In this document: positions 16,812-24,193 of the stretch, one piece after another | How positions within the stretch are numbered: the stretch's first letter is position 1 | Layout: every line of letters begins with the position of its first letter | Source of the DNA: Proteobacteria bacterium HN_bin10 | GTDB taxonomy: Bacteria; Pseudomonadota; Alphaproteobacteria; Caulobacterales; Aquidulcibacteraceae | DNA: 64,000 nucleotides | Direction of reading: 5' to 3' | NCBI GenBank assembly: GCA_002083515.1 | Contig: LWDN01000035.1 | Span: 198 to 64,197, forward strand | Translations under genes and position numbers: made by a program | Notes under the pieces: model-generated | What the model was told of the DNA's origin: nothing | The model's database searches: none | The model's input: the letters and a program-made list of their open reading frames with translations, nothing else

Positions 16812-18437
16812 GTGATCTCCCGTGGGCTTGAGTTTCTGAGGCGCCAGTTCGCCTCATCGCGAGCCTTCGCTTTGGCGGGGCAAGCGCCCGATCCCGAGCT
16901 TGCGGGCATGCTGCGTCTGGGGGAGGCGGCGGCGGAGCGGGATCCGAGATTGGCGATCGCGCTGTCGGCTCTCACCACGCCGCGGGTTCGCGCGCTCTTT
17001 GGCGATCGGCTCATCAACTTTTCCAGTCGTCTGGGTTTGTCGTTCACCGCCGACGGCAGCGACGTTTTCGCCGCTACCGTTGCGGCGGGCCACTTGCCGG
17101 AAGCGCGTGACTTTCGCGCCTTCATGAGTCTGGTCAGGCCGGGCAGCGTGATTGTCGATGTCGGCGCCAATTTCGGCCTCTACGCCTTGAGCGCAGCGGC
17201 CTATGCCCGCCCGTTCGGCCGCGTCTTTGCCTTCGAGCCGGCGCCCGACGCTTTCGCGGCGTTGGACCAGAACATCATCGCCAACGGATTGGCGGAGACA
17301 ATCGCTGCAGCGCGCACCGCCGTCGCCGACGCATCGGGCAAGGCCGAACTCAACATCGGGCGCGATGTCTCAATGAGTTCATTGCACCGAACGCAGCGTC
17401 TCGCGGCGAGCGAAGCGGTTGCGGTGGACGTTGTCTCGCTCGACGAGGCGCTGGGAGATGTGCGCTCGATCGATCTTCTGAAAATCGACGTCGAGGGCGG
17501 GGAAGCCGCGGTTCTGCGCGGCGCCAGAGCCTTGCTCACGCGTTCGCGCGCGCCGATCGTGCAGTTCGAATTCTCACACAAAAATCTGGACGCGGCGCGC
17601 TGGGCGGAGCTGGAGGAGAGTCTCAAGACGCTTTCCGGCCAGGGCTTTCGGCTGCATCGACGCGGCGTCGATGGACCGGCGCCTTTGCCCCGGCTGGAGG
17701 AGAGTTTTAGCGGCAATCTGTTTCTGGCGCGTGAGGGCGATGGGCGTCTGAGCGAGGCTTTAAAGGCGACGGCTCGCGCGGCAATGGAACCGGAAGATCT
17801 CGCCGCCCTGGCGCTGCTGCGGGTGGTGCTTTCGCAGAGTGAAGAACTGCAGGAAGCGGACGCCCTCGAGCGGCATCTGCTGGAGGCTGCCCGCAGCGTG
17901 GTGGGACGCGAGTCGGATGTGGCCCCCGAAGACGCCGTCCGCGCCATGCAGCGGGCTTGGCTCGAAACCCGCAGCCGCGCGCTCGGCGCCGAGACAGCAG
18001 TTAAGTCACTTTCTCAAGCCGTCGAGGGTCGCGATCGCTTGACCGAAGAGCATACCGACAAGATCGCCAGATTGCGCGCGACCAATCAGGAATTGCAGGA
18101 GCGGTTGGCGAACCTCGAATCGAAGCTGCGCGACGCCACCAAGGCCCGGGCGGAGAAAATCGAGAGCATGCGCGCTGCCGAAAACAAGATGCGCGAGCGT
18201 GTCGCCGGCTTGGAAGCGGCAGTACACGCGGCCAACGCCAAGCTGGGGGTATTGCGGCAGAGCGAAGCGCTGCTCCGCCAGCGGCTCGATGAAAGCATCA
18301 ATCAAGCGAAGACGGCGCAGCAAAAGCTTGCACGCGTGCGCAAAGTCGCCAGACGCATAGAGGATAGGAATCGCGAGCTGCAATCTCGGCTCAGCGAACG
18401 AACTAACGACGAGCCGGACCCGTCAACCTCAGCTTAA
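16812..18437 (+). CDS. FkbM-family methyltransferase with C-terminal coiled coil
   Basis: The 541-residue protein starts with GTG. Residues about 115-300 form an FkbM SAM-dependent methyltransferase: VIVDVGANFGLYALSAAAYA (motif I), VFAFEPAPDAFAALDQNI, and IDLLKIDVEGGEAAVLRGA. From about residue 385 to the end, heptad-rich sequence (LRATNQELQERLANLESKLR and similar) predicts a long coiled coil. FkbM enzymes typically O-methylate sugars or polyketides; together with the adjacent glycosyltransferases this suggests glycan methylation. The coiled coil could anchor it in a complex. The 3' end overlaps the convergent hexapeptide-type gene by 9 bp. Confidence 0.85.
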   Translation: MISRGLEFLRRQFASSRAFALAGQAPDPELAGMLRLGEAAAERDPRLAIALSALTTPRVRALFGDRLINFSSRLGLSFTADGSDVFAATVAAGHLPEARDFRAFMSLVRPGSVIVDVGANFGLYALSAAAYARPFGRVFAFEPAPDAFAALDQNIIANGLAETIAAARTAVADASGKAELNIGRDVSMSSLHRTQRLAASEAVAVDVVSLDEALGDVRSIDLLKIDVEGGEAAVLRGARALLTRSRAPIVQFEFSHKNLDAARWAELEESLKTLSGQGFRLHRRGVDGPAPLPRLEESFSGNLFLAREGDGRLSEALKATARAAMEPEDLAALALLRVVLSQSEELQEADALERHLLEAARSVVGRESDVAPEDAVRAMQRAWLETRSRALGAETAVKSLSQAVEGRDRLTEEHTDKIARLRATNQELQERLANLESKLRDATKARAEKIESMRAAENKMRERVAGLEAAVHAANAKLGVLRQSEALLRQRLDESINQAKTAQQKLARVRKVARRIEDRNRELQSRLSERTNDEPDPSTSA

Positions 18438-19091
18438 GGCAAATTCCGCTTCCGCTTGCTCGTGATGGCGTACGGCGTCGCCGAACACTTCATTGACCCC
18501 GACCACCGCCATGTCCGGGACGCTGGCGTTCGACGGCACGCTGGCGCCTGGCCCCAGTCGCGCGCCTGACCCGATGAAGGCATGCGAACCGATGCGCACT
18601 GTCCGCACCAGCACGCGAGAGCGCCCGCCCTCCATCTTCTTGCGCGCATGGGCGGCAAGCTCGACCTCGCGCGAGAACACGACGCGGTTGCCGATATCCA
18701 TCAGCCCGCGGTCGAGCACGTCGATGCGCACAGGCCATTCGACGCCGTAGCCGACACGCGAACCCCACATCCTCAGCCACATTGAATAGAAACCAGGGAA
18801 CACGCGGAGCAGCGATTCTAGATAAGGCAGCGCATCGTAGAACGCCTGGATGTGGTGGCTGGCGAGCCATGGACAGAATGTGCGCCCGTCGATGCAGCCG
18901 ATACCCTGCTTCAGAGGCGCCCAGCGGAACATCACGCGCTGCACGATCGGCGCCAGCCCGTAGAGCACGAACAGCAGCAGCGCGGCGCTCCACACAGAGG
19001 GCCATTGCGCAAATACACCCAGCGCCGCCAGCGACAATGCCGTCATCAGCAGCGGAAAATACGAGAACAGCCTGTCGGCTGCGGTCATCAT
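18429..19091 (-). CDS. membrane-anchored hexapeptide-repeat (LbH) acyltransferase-like protein
   Basis: The 220-residue protein has two N-terminal hydrophobic segments (about 9-28 and 32-52), a conserved-looking middle (FYSMWLRMWGSRVGYGVEWP) and a C-terminal left-handed beta-helix pattern. The pattern is seen in VRIGSHAFIGSGARLGPGAS followed by VPSNASVPDMAVVG, with regular V/I at every sixth residue. LbH proteins are commonly O- or N-acyltransferases. The beta-helix is short, so activity is uncertain. It overlaps ptsN by 4 bp on the same strand and may be translated with it. Confidence 0.7.
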   Translation of the reverse strand: MMTAADRLFSYFPLLMTALSLAALGVFAQWPSVWSAALLLFVLYGLAPIVQRVMFRWAPLKQGIGCIDGRTFCPWLASHHIQAFYDALPYLESLLRVFPGFYSMWLRMWGSRVGYGVEWPVRIDVLDRGLMDIGNRVVFSREVELAAHARKKMEGGRSRVLVRTVRIGSHAFIGSGARLGPGASVPSNASVPDMAVVGVNEVFGDAVRHHEQAEAEFALS

Positions 19092-19555
19092 GCGGCGTCG
19101 CTGTGCACGGCGCCGGAAATCAGCGCGTAGAGCTCGTCGGCGCCGCGCGCCGCGCGCAGTCTTTCGCGCACGTCCGGATGTTTCAAGAAACGCGAAATGC
19201 GGGCGAGCGCTTTCAAATGATCGGCGCTCTTATCGGGCGGCGACAGCAGCATGAACACCAGATCGGCGGGGCGATTGTCCATCGCCTCGAAATCCTGCGG
19301 CGGATCGAGGCGCGCGAACGCCGCGATCGGCCGCTTCAGGCCGGCGAGCGGCCCGTGCGGCGTCGCCACGCCTTCGCCGAGGCCGGTGCCGTTGAGCCGC
19401 TCGCGGATCAGCACGGAATCGAACGCTGCGCGCGCATCGATGCCGGCGCTCTTGGCCAGCGCGTCGGCCATGAGCTGCAGCGTTTGGCGCCGTGATGTCG
19501 CCAGCAAGCGCGGCAAAATGGCGTCCGCCGCAACCAGATCGCTAAGGTCGTTCAC
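19088..19555 (-). CDS. ptsN: PTS IIA-like nitrogen regulatory protein PtsN
   Basis: PtsN (EIIA-Ntr) is the phosphoryl acceptor of the nitrogen PTS and regulates K+ and N/C balance through protein contacts. The 155-residue protein has the active-site histidine in GVATPHGPLAGL (about residue 66). The fold motifs are ERLNGTGLGEGVATPHG and FMLLSPPDKSADHLKALARI. It follows hpf on the same strand with a 31-bp gap, the conserved hpf-ptsN pair normally found behind rpoN. Confidence 0.93.
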   Translation of the reverse strand: MNDLSDLVAADAILPRLLATSRRQTLQLMADALAKSAGIDARAAFDSVLIRERLNGTGLGEGVATPHGPLAGLKRPIAAFARLDPPQDFEAMDNRPADLVFMLLSPPDKSADHLKALARISRFLKHPDVRERLRAARGADELYALISGAVHSDAA

Positions 19556-19586
19556 TCAACTCACACCCTAATCAAAGCGGCGCGGT

Positions 19587-20192
19587 TCAGCCGCGCTTGC
19601 CGCCGCGTCCCGGATCGATCCAGCCGATGTTGCCGTCCGGCCGCCGGTAGACGACGTTCAGTTCGCCGTTAGCGGCGTTGCGGAACATCAGCGCCGGCGA
19701 TTCGCGCAAATCGAGCTGCATCACGGCCGTGGACACCGTCATGGTTCGCACCGGCTTGGTGGCTTCGGCGATCACGAGCGGCGCCGCCTCGCCATTGGCC
19801 GGCGCTTCGCCGCCGTCATCCTCTTCTTCCTTTAGAGGCGCGAGCACATAGGCCGAAGCGGTCTCGGCTGGAAGGGGAGATTTGTGGTCGGCGTGGTGAT
19901 TTCGCAGTCGTCTTTTGTAGCGGCGCACCCGCTTTTCGAGTTTGCCCAGCGCGTCATCGAAGGCGCTGTGGGCGTCGGCGCCATGGCCTTCCGATTGCAG
20001 TGAAATCCCAGAGGGCAGGTGGACGGAACAATCCACCGCAATGCCAACCCCGCCGCCATTCTTGGCGACTGTGACAACAGCGTCGGTCACGCGGTTGAAG
20101 TACTTGCCGACGCCGCTGGCGAGTTCGTTCTCGATACGAGTTCTGAGCGCTTCGCCGACATCCATCTGCCGTCCGGCGACTTGTATGCGCAT
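19587..20192 (-). CDS. hpf: ribosome hibernation promoting factor, long form
   Basis: HPF binds the 30S A/P sites and dimerises ribosomes into inactive 100S particles in stationary phase. The 201-residue protein has the N-terminal HPF/RaiA domain (RIQVAGRQMDVGEALRTRIE... YFNRVTDAVVTVAKN), a linker, and the C-terminal dimerisation domain ending ALMFRNAANGELNVVYRRPD plus GNIGWIDPG. That makes it a long-form HPF. The start at MRIQVAGRQ is supported by an AAGGAGG ribosome-binding site 8 bp upstream; the longer frame upstream is not supported. Confidence 0.94.
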   Translation of the reverse strand: MRIQVAGRQMDVGEALRTRIENELASGVGKYFNRVTDAVVTVAKNGGGVGIAVDCSVHLPSGISLQSEGHGADAHSAFDDALGKLEKRVRRYKRRLRNHHADHKSPLPAETASAYVLAPLKEEEDDGGEAPANGEAAPLVIAEATKPVRTMTVSTAVMQLDLRESPALMFRNAANGELNVVYRRPDGNIGWIDPGRGGKRG

Positions 20193-20405
20193 GAAGGAGC
20201 CTCCTTGGTCTGGCCAGGCGCTCTCGGGGCCGGGCCCGCCCCCTAAGGCGCCCCGATGCCATAAGTCAAACGTAGGCCCGCGGCGCCCAGCGGTCAACGC
20301 GTTGCGCTAGCGAAAGCGCATGTGCAGGCTGCATCTCGCCGCATCTGCGAACGCTGGTCTTTGACTTACGCGGCTTAACCACCATGTTGGCGCCGGGGAG
20401 CCGAC

Positions 20406-21344
20406 ATGAGCGCCGACCGGAGCGCAAGCAAATTCACGCCGACTGATTCGCCGCTGCGCGTGCAATGGCTCGATTGGGTCGCCATCGCGGTGTGCACGCT
20501 CGCGTGGGGAACCACATGGTTTGCGATCACGCTGCAATTGGGCATCGTCGATCCCGTCATATCGATCGTCTATCGCTTCGCGCTGGCTGCGGCTCTGCTG
20601 TTCGCATGGGGCGCGCTGCGCGGCGAAGCGCTGGGCTTGAACCGCGCGCAGCATCTGGCGGCGTTCGGCGTCGGCGTGTTCACGTTCGCGATCGATTATG
20701 CGTTCGTCTATTGGGCCGAGGAGCGCATCACCTCCGCCGTCGTTGCTGTCGTCTTCGCGGCGCTGGCGTTCGTGAATCTCGCCGTGTTCCGCGTGGCGTT
20801 CGGCCAGCGCGCGCCGCTTCTCGCTTGGGCGGCGGCGGGCCTGGGCGTCATTGGCGTCGGGCTGCTCTCCTGGGAGGAAATCGCCAACGCCGAGTTGAGC
20901 ACGCGGGCTTTGACCGGTATCGGCCTCACGCTTGCCGGCGTTCTGGCCGCCGCCGTGGGCAACGTCTATGCGCGGCGCGGCGAGCTGGCGGGCGCCGGCG
21001 TCATCGCCTCCACCGCCTGGGCGATGGCCTATGGCGCGGCGCTGCTCGCCGTGTTTGCGTTTCTCACCGGCAAGACCTGGGCATTCGAATTCACCGCCCC
21101 CTACATTCTTTCGCTGTTACATTTGTCGGTGGTCGGATCAGTGATCGCGTTCGCGCTCTATTACGGCTTGGCGCGCCGGCGCGGTTACGCCACCGCTTCC
21201 TACATTTCCGCGCTGACGCCGCCGGTCGCGATGCTGGTTTCGGCGCTGTTCGAAGGCAAGAGCTGGGGATTGCTGGCGTTGGGCGGCGTCGCTCTGGTGT
21301 TGGCGGGGCAAGTGCTGCTGCTGCGCTCGAAGCGCGCAGCTTAA
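20406..21344 (+). CDS. EamA/DMT-family transporter
   Basis: The 312-residue integral membrane protein has about ten hydrophobic segments in two EamA halves. Typical signatures are VAIAVCTLAWGTTWFAITLQ near the N-terminus and YISALTPPVAMLVSALFEGK in the last third. EamA proteins export amino acids or metabolites; substrate unknown. It is divergent from hpf and overlaps the convergent DUF2785 gene by 4 bp. It lies in an accessory block separating rpoN from hpf. Confidence 0.88.
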   Translation: MSADRSASKFTPTDSPLRVQWLDWVAIAVCTLAWGTTWFAITLQLGIVDPVISIVYRFALAAALLFAWGALRGEALGLNRAQHLAAFGVGVFTFAIDYAFVYWAEERITSAVVAVVFAALAFVNLAVFRVAFGQRAPLLAWAAAGLGVIGVGLLSWEEIANAELSTRALTGIGLTLAGVLAAAVGNVYARRGELAGAGVIASTAWAMAYGAALLAVFAFLTGKTWAFEFTAPYILSLLHLSVVGSVIAFALYYGLARRRGYATASYISALTPPVAMLVSALFEGKSWGLLALGGVALVLAGQVLLLRSKRAA

Positions 21345-22255
21345 GGCAAGGCCCGAATGGCGGCGGCGACGCCGGGGCGCATCGGCGCGAACGCCGGATT
21401 TTGGCTGAGCGTCACATTCGCGTGCACGACGTTCAGGAACGCCATCAGATTGTGCCGCCGTGCAAGACCTTGCTCGGAGAGAAACCAGCCATCCCATGAG
21501 GCGCCGAGCGATCCTGGGCTCGCAAGCTCGGCGAACCATGCTGTCCACTCGGTTTCGTCGAAGACGTTGCGGGTGGCCATGTAGAGGATCGGCGCCGCCA
21601 GCCGCTCGCTCTCGCCGTGAATGTAAGAATGGCTTGCTGGCGCGATCTGCGTTGCGATCGCATCGCGAATGCGGATGAGATCCGGTTTTGAAACGGCGGG
21701 ATTGAGCACGAGTTGCAGCATCAGGTCGCTCGCGTGCGCGACGGCGTGGCGATAGCCTTCGCCAGGCGTAAAGCCGCGATAGTCGCTGACGCTGCGCAGG
21801 TACGCGATGGCCGCATCGATCAATTGCGCGCGCTGCGCTGCGCTCATCCACGGCTCGATGCGATCGGTGCGGGCGACATCCGCCAGCACCAGCGCCGCGA
21901 ACGGCCGCTGAAAGCCGTGCGGATCGGGCGCGGTGAGTTTGGCCTGCAAGTCTGCGTTCAGCGCCGCCAGCGTTTCGCGCGTGAGCAGAGTGTTGCGCAT
22001 GAAATGCTGCAGCGCCTCGAAGGCGATGCCGTCGCGCACTGCCGGATCGGGATCGCCGAGACATTCCGCCAGGCCGAGCGCAAGGGCATTTCGCGCCGCG
22101 TCGCCCGCAACGGTCCAGCCATTCGCTTTCAGCGCGTCCAGCTGCGCGCGCTCGTAGCCGGCGGGGCGACACATTGCTTGTTGCGATGACGCCGGCGTTG
22201 GCGTGCTCGCGCAGGCGGCGAGGAGGAGGGCGGCGCTGAGTCCCACTATTTTCAT
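21341..22255 (-). CDS. DUF2785 lipoprotein
   Basis: The 304-residue protein begins with a lipoprotein signal (MKIVGLSAALLLAACAST, lipobox LAAC, Cys about 15). The mature part is helical and matches the DUF2785 pattern: LAECLGDPDPAVRDGIAFEA, then GEGYRHAVAHASDLMLQLVL and a C-terminal LARRHNLMAFLNVVHANVT. The function of DUF2785 proteins is unknown. I take the internal ATG at 22255 because the upstream 28 codons are Pro/Ala-rich, lack a signal, and would precede a perfect lipoprotein leader. Confidence 0.8.
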   Translation of the reverse strand: MKIVGLSAALLLAACASTPTPASSQQAMCRPAGYERAQLDALKANGWTVAGDAARNALALGLAECLGDPDPAVRDGIAFEALQHFMRNTLLTRETLAALNADLQAKLTAPDPHGFQRPFAALVLADVARTDRIEPWMSAAQRAQLIDAAIAYLRSVSDYRGFTPGEGYRHAVAHASDLMLQLVLNPAVSKPDLIRIRDAIATQIAPASHSYIHGESERLAAPILYMATRNVFDETEWTAWFAELASPGSLGASWDGWFLSEQGLARRHNLMAFLNVVHANVTLSQNPAFAPMRPGVAAAIRALP

Positions 22256-22331
22256 GCGCGCATGCTCGGCGGGCGGCGTTGCGCTTCCACCACCGCTTGC
22301 GACGAGCGGCGGCGGCGGCGCGACGAGCAGC

Positions 22332-22898
22332 TTACGCAAGCGCCTTCGTGTCCACGATCAAGGCGGGCTGGGTGAGCAACGGCGCGGCTTCGCCGAAACG
22401 CAATGGCTCGCGCCGCGCGTACCCGTCCTGCTGCGGGCCGACATGGCGCAGCAGTAGTTTGCCCTTGATGTCGGCCACCCAATATTCGGCCAGCTGACCG
22501 CGCGCATACTCGCCGAGCTTGTCGCCCAGATCGTCGGCGAGGCTGGTGTCCGCCACCTCAACGATCAGCTTCACCGCGGCGGCGGGAACCGGTCCGTCGA
22601 GATCGGCCGGCGCTTCCGCGGGATTCCAGACCACGATATCCGGCACCGGCTCGAAGCCGTCGAAGAAGGCGACTGAGACCTCTTGATCGACAACCCAACT
22701 CAGATTGGCCCGCTGGATTGCGGCTTCGATTGCCTTGGCCAGTAGGCGCTTTGCGCTGGCGTGGGGAACGTGCTGCGGGCTCATTTCGACGATCATCCCC
22801 CCGCGCAATTCCACGCGCGCGCGCCCGAAACCGCCCACGCGGGCGATGCGCCGGAATTCGGCGCTGGTGAAGGTCTTGAGCTTCGCGGGCGCGTTCAT
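22332..22898 (-). CDS. Uma2-family putative endonuclease (DUF820)
   Basis: The 188-residue protein belongs to the Uma2 (DUF820) branch of the PD-(D/E)xK nuclease fold. It shows VELRGGMIVEMSPQHVPHA near the N-terminus, the acidic VPDIVVWNP, VKLIVEVADTSLADDLGDK and the terminal LAEYWVADIKGKLLLRH. The order Asp, Glu-x-Ala/x-Asp and a downstream Lys fits the nuclease core. The biological role of Uma2 proteins is unclear; they are frequent in accessory regions. The gene is isolated. Confidence 0.85.
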   Translation of the reverse strand: MNAPAKLKTFTSAEFRRIARVGGFGRARVELRGGMIVEMSPQHVPHASAKRLLAKAIEAAIQRANLSWVVDQEVSVAFFDGFEPVPDIVVWNPAEAPADLDGPVPAAAVKLIVEVADTSLADDLGDKLGEYARGQLAEYWVADIKGKLLLRHVGPQQDGYARREPLRFGEAAPLLTQPALIVDTKALA

Positions 22899-22955
22899 GG
22901 GGGGAGTATACTCTCAGGTGTGCTCCGGCGCCATTCTGGCTTGGCACTCTTGACT

Positions 22956-22972
22956 TGTGCAATGGTTGCACA
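22956..22972. promoter_or_regulatory. 17-bp palindrome upstream of DUF4160/DUF2442 pair
   Basis: TGTGCAA-TGG-TTGCACA is a perfect 7-bp inverted repeat lying 14 bp before the ATG of the DUF4160 gene. The DUF2442 partner carries a helix-turn-helix, so self-repression at this palindrome is a reasonable inference. Confidence 0.6.
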
Positions 22973-22986
22973 TATGATGTCACCTC

Positions 22987-23214
22987 ATGCCGAGATTGGC
23001 GCGGTTCTCCAGCACCGAGATCGCGATGTTTTTCGCGGATCACAATCCGCCGCACTTCCATGTCCTGGGCCGCGAGGGCGCAGCACAGGTGGCCATCGAC
23101 ACTCTGGAAGTCATCGCCATGAGCGGTCGGTTGGATTTGCGCGAAGCGTTGGAATGGGCGGCGCAGAACCAAGCGTTGCTGAAAGCGAAGTGGAACGAGT
23201 TGAGCGGATCATGA
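22987..23214 (+). CDS. DUF4160 protein (toxin-antitoxin-like pair, first gene)
   Basis: The 75-residue protein matches DUF4160: an N-terminal MFFADHNPPHFHVLGREGAA, with the conserved H-x2-P-P-H-F-H motif, and a helical tail ending LLKAKWNEL. It overlaps the downstream DUF2442 gene by 4 bp (ATGA). This two-gene arrangement recurs in bacteria and has been predicted from genome context to be toxin-antitoxin-like; no activity is established. It starts 14 bp after a perfect palindrome. Confidence 0.85.
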   Translation: MPRLARFSSTEIAMFFADHNPPHFHVLGREGAAQVAIDTLEVIAMSGRLDLREALEWAAQNQALLKAKWNELSGS

Positions 23215-23642
23215 TTGGCAAGATCGAGAGCGTTGCAGTGATCGGCGACAAAAGGTTGGAGATCGCCTGGGATGACAGCCATGTCGCGCCGGTCGATCTG
23301 CGCGACGTGATCGAGGCGCACAAGGCGCTGGCGCCGCTGAAGAAGAAGACTGAGTTCGCGCGCGCGGCGGTCAGCGCCGATGGTTGGTCGGTCGAATGGC
23401 CGAGCGGCGTCGATTTCGGCGCGCCGCAATTGCGCCGCTGGGCCGACGAGCAAGCGGGCGAGATCATGCCTGTCGCTGATTTTCGCGCCTGGTTGGACGA
23501 GCACGACCTGACGCAAGAAGCCGCCGCGCAAGCGCTCGGACTGTCGCGGCGCATGATCGCGTACTATCTCAGCGGCGAGAAGCCGATCCCGAAGACGGTG
23601 ATGTTGGCGACCGAGGGATGGGCGGCGCGGGTGGAGGCGTAA
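23211..23642 (+). CDS. DUF2442 protein with C-terminal helix-turn-helix
   Basis: The 143-residue protein has an N-terminal DUF2442 domain (IESVAVIGDKRLEIAWDDSH and VDLRDVI, residues 1-80). A C-terminal XRE-like helix-turn-helix follows (LTQEAAAQALGLSRRMIAYY, about 100-119, then LSGEKPIPKTVMLA). The start is the ATG overlapping the DUF4160 stop codon. The HTH makes it the likely DNA-binding, antitoxin-like partner of the pair and the probable binder of the palindrome at 22956-22972. Confidence 0.85.
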   Translation: MIGKIESVAVIGDKRLEIAWDDSHVAPVDLRDVIEAHKALAPLKKKTEFARAAVSADGWSVEWPSGVDFGAPQLRRWADEQAGEIMPVADFRAWLDEHDLTQEAAAQALGLSRRMIAYYLSGEKPIPKTVMLATEGWAARVEA

Positions 23643-23649
23643 TCGTTCT

Positions 23650-23760
23650 CGTCATTCCGGACGCGCGAAGCGCGATCCGGAAGCCAGGGGCCAGGGCCAG
23701 CGTTGTGCTGGTTGCCCCTGGGTTCCGGGTTCATCGCTAACGCGATGCCCCGGAATGACG
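23650..23760. repeat. ~105-bp palindromic repeat, copy 1
   Basis: The element begins CGTCATTCCGG and ends CCGGAATGACG. Inside are CGCGCGAAGCGCGATCCGG on the left, and CCCCTGGGTTCCGGGTTCATC and CGATGCCCCGG on the right. It is one of four related copies in this window (23650, 35441, 37023, 39985). It lies directly behind the DUF2442 gene. Confidence 0.9.
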
Positions 23761-23833
23761 AAGTTGGGTTGAGTCTGCTCTTGGGCCCAAAGCGGACGTT
23801 GGCCGAACGCCGTTTTGGTGCTGAAATCGCGGC

Positions 23834-24157
23834 ATGGGTTTGGTCGGCTTATACGTGGTCATCTATGGCATTCCGGCTTTCGTCGCCTCTGTTCCAGGGT
23901 TGTTTGCGCTGGCAAACCAGAGGCGGTTGCTCGGCTGGTCGGTGATCGCCGGTGCCGTAGTCGTCACGATTCCTCTCGCGATATTGGCAGATCGAGCGCG
24001 CACGCGCGCCCACTTAGAAGCAGGGCACATCCCTGACGATTATCCAGTGAGCCTTGTTCTGCCCTTCTTCCTCGGGGTTCTGTACCTTCTTGCGGCAACG
24101 ATTGTCTGTGTTGCTTTCGCGCTCCTGATCAAACGCCCCCAATCCTCGAACAATTGA
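23834..24157 (+). CDS. small membrane protein, unknown
   Basis: The 107-residue protein has three hydrophobic segments, at about 2-24, 33-50 and 72-98, separated by a basic loop (DRARTRAHLEAGH). I do not recognise a family. There is no clear ribosome-binding site and the gene stands alone between a palindromic repeat and the rpoN 3' end. It is most likely real because its hydrophobicity pattern is coherent, but it could be spurious. Confidence 0.45.
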   Translation: MGLVGLYVVIYGIPAFVASVPGLFALANQRRLLGWSVIAGAVVVTIPLAILADRARTRAHLEAGHIPDDYPVSLVLPFFLGVLYLLAATIVCVAFALLIKRPQSSNN

Positions 24158-24193
24158 TGCGTGGGGTCCGCTCCCGGCGAAAAGCGGGCGCGC

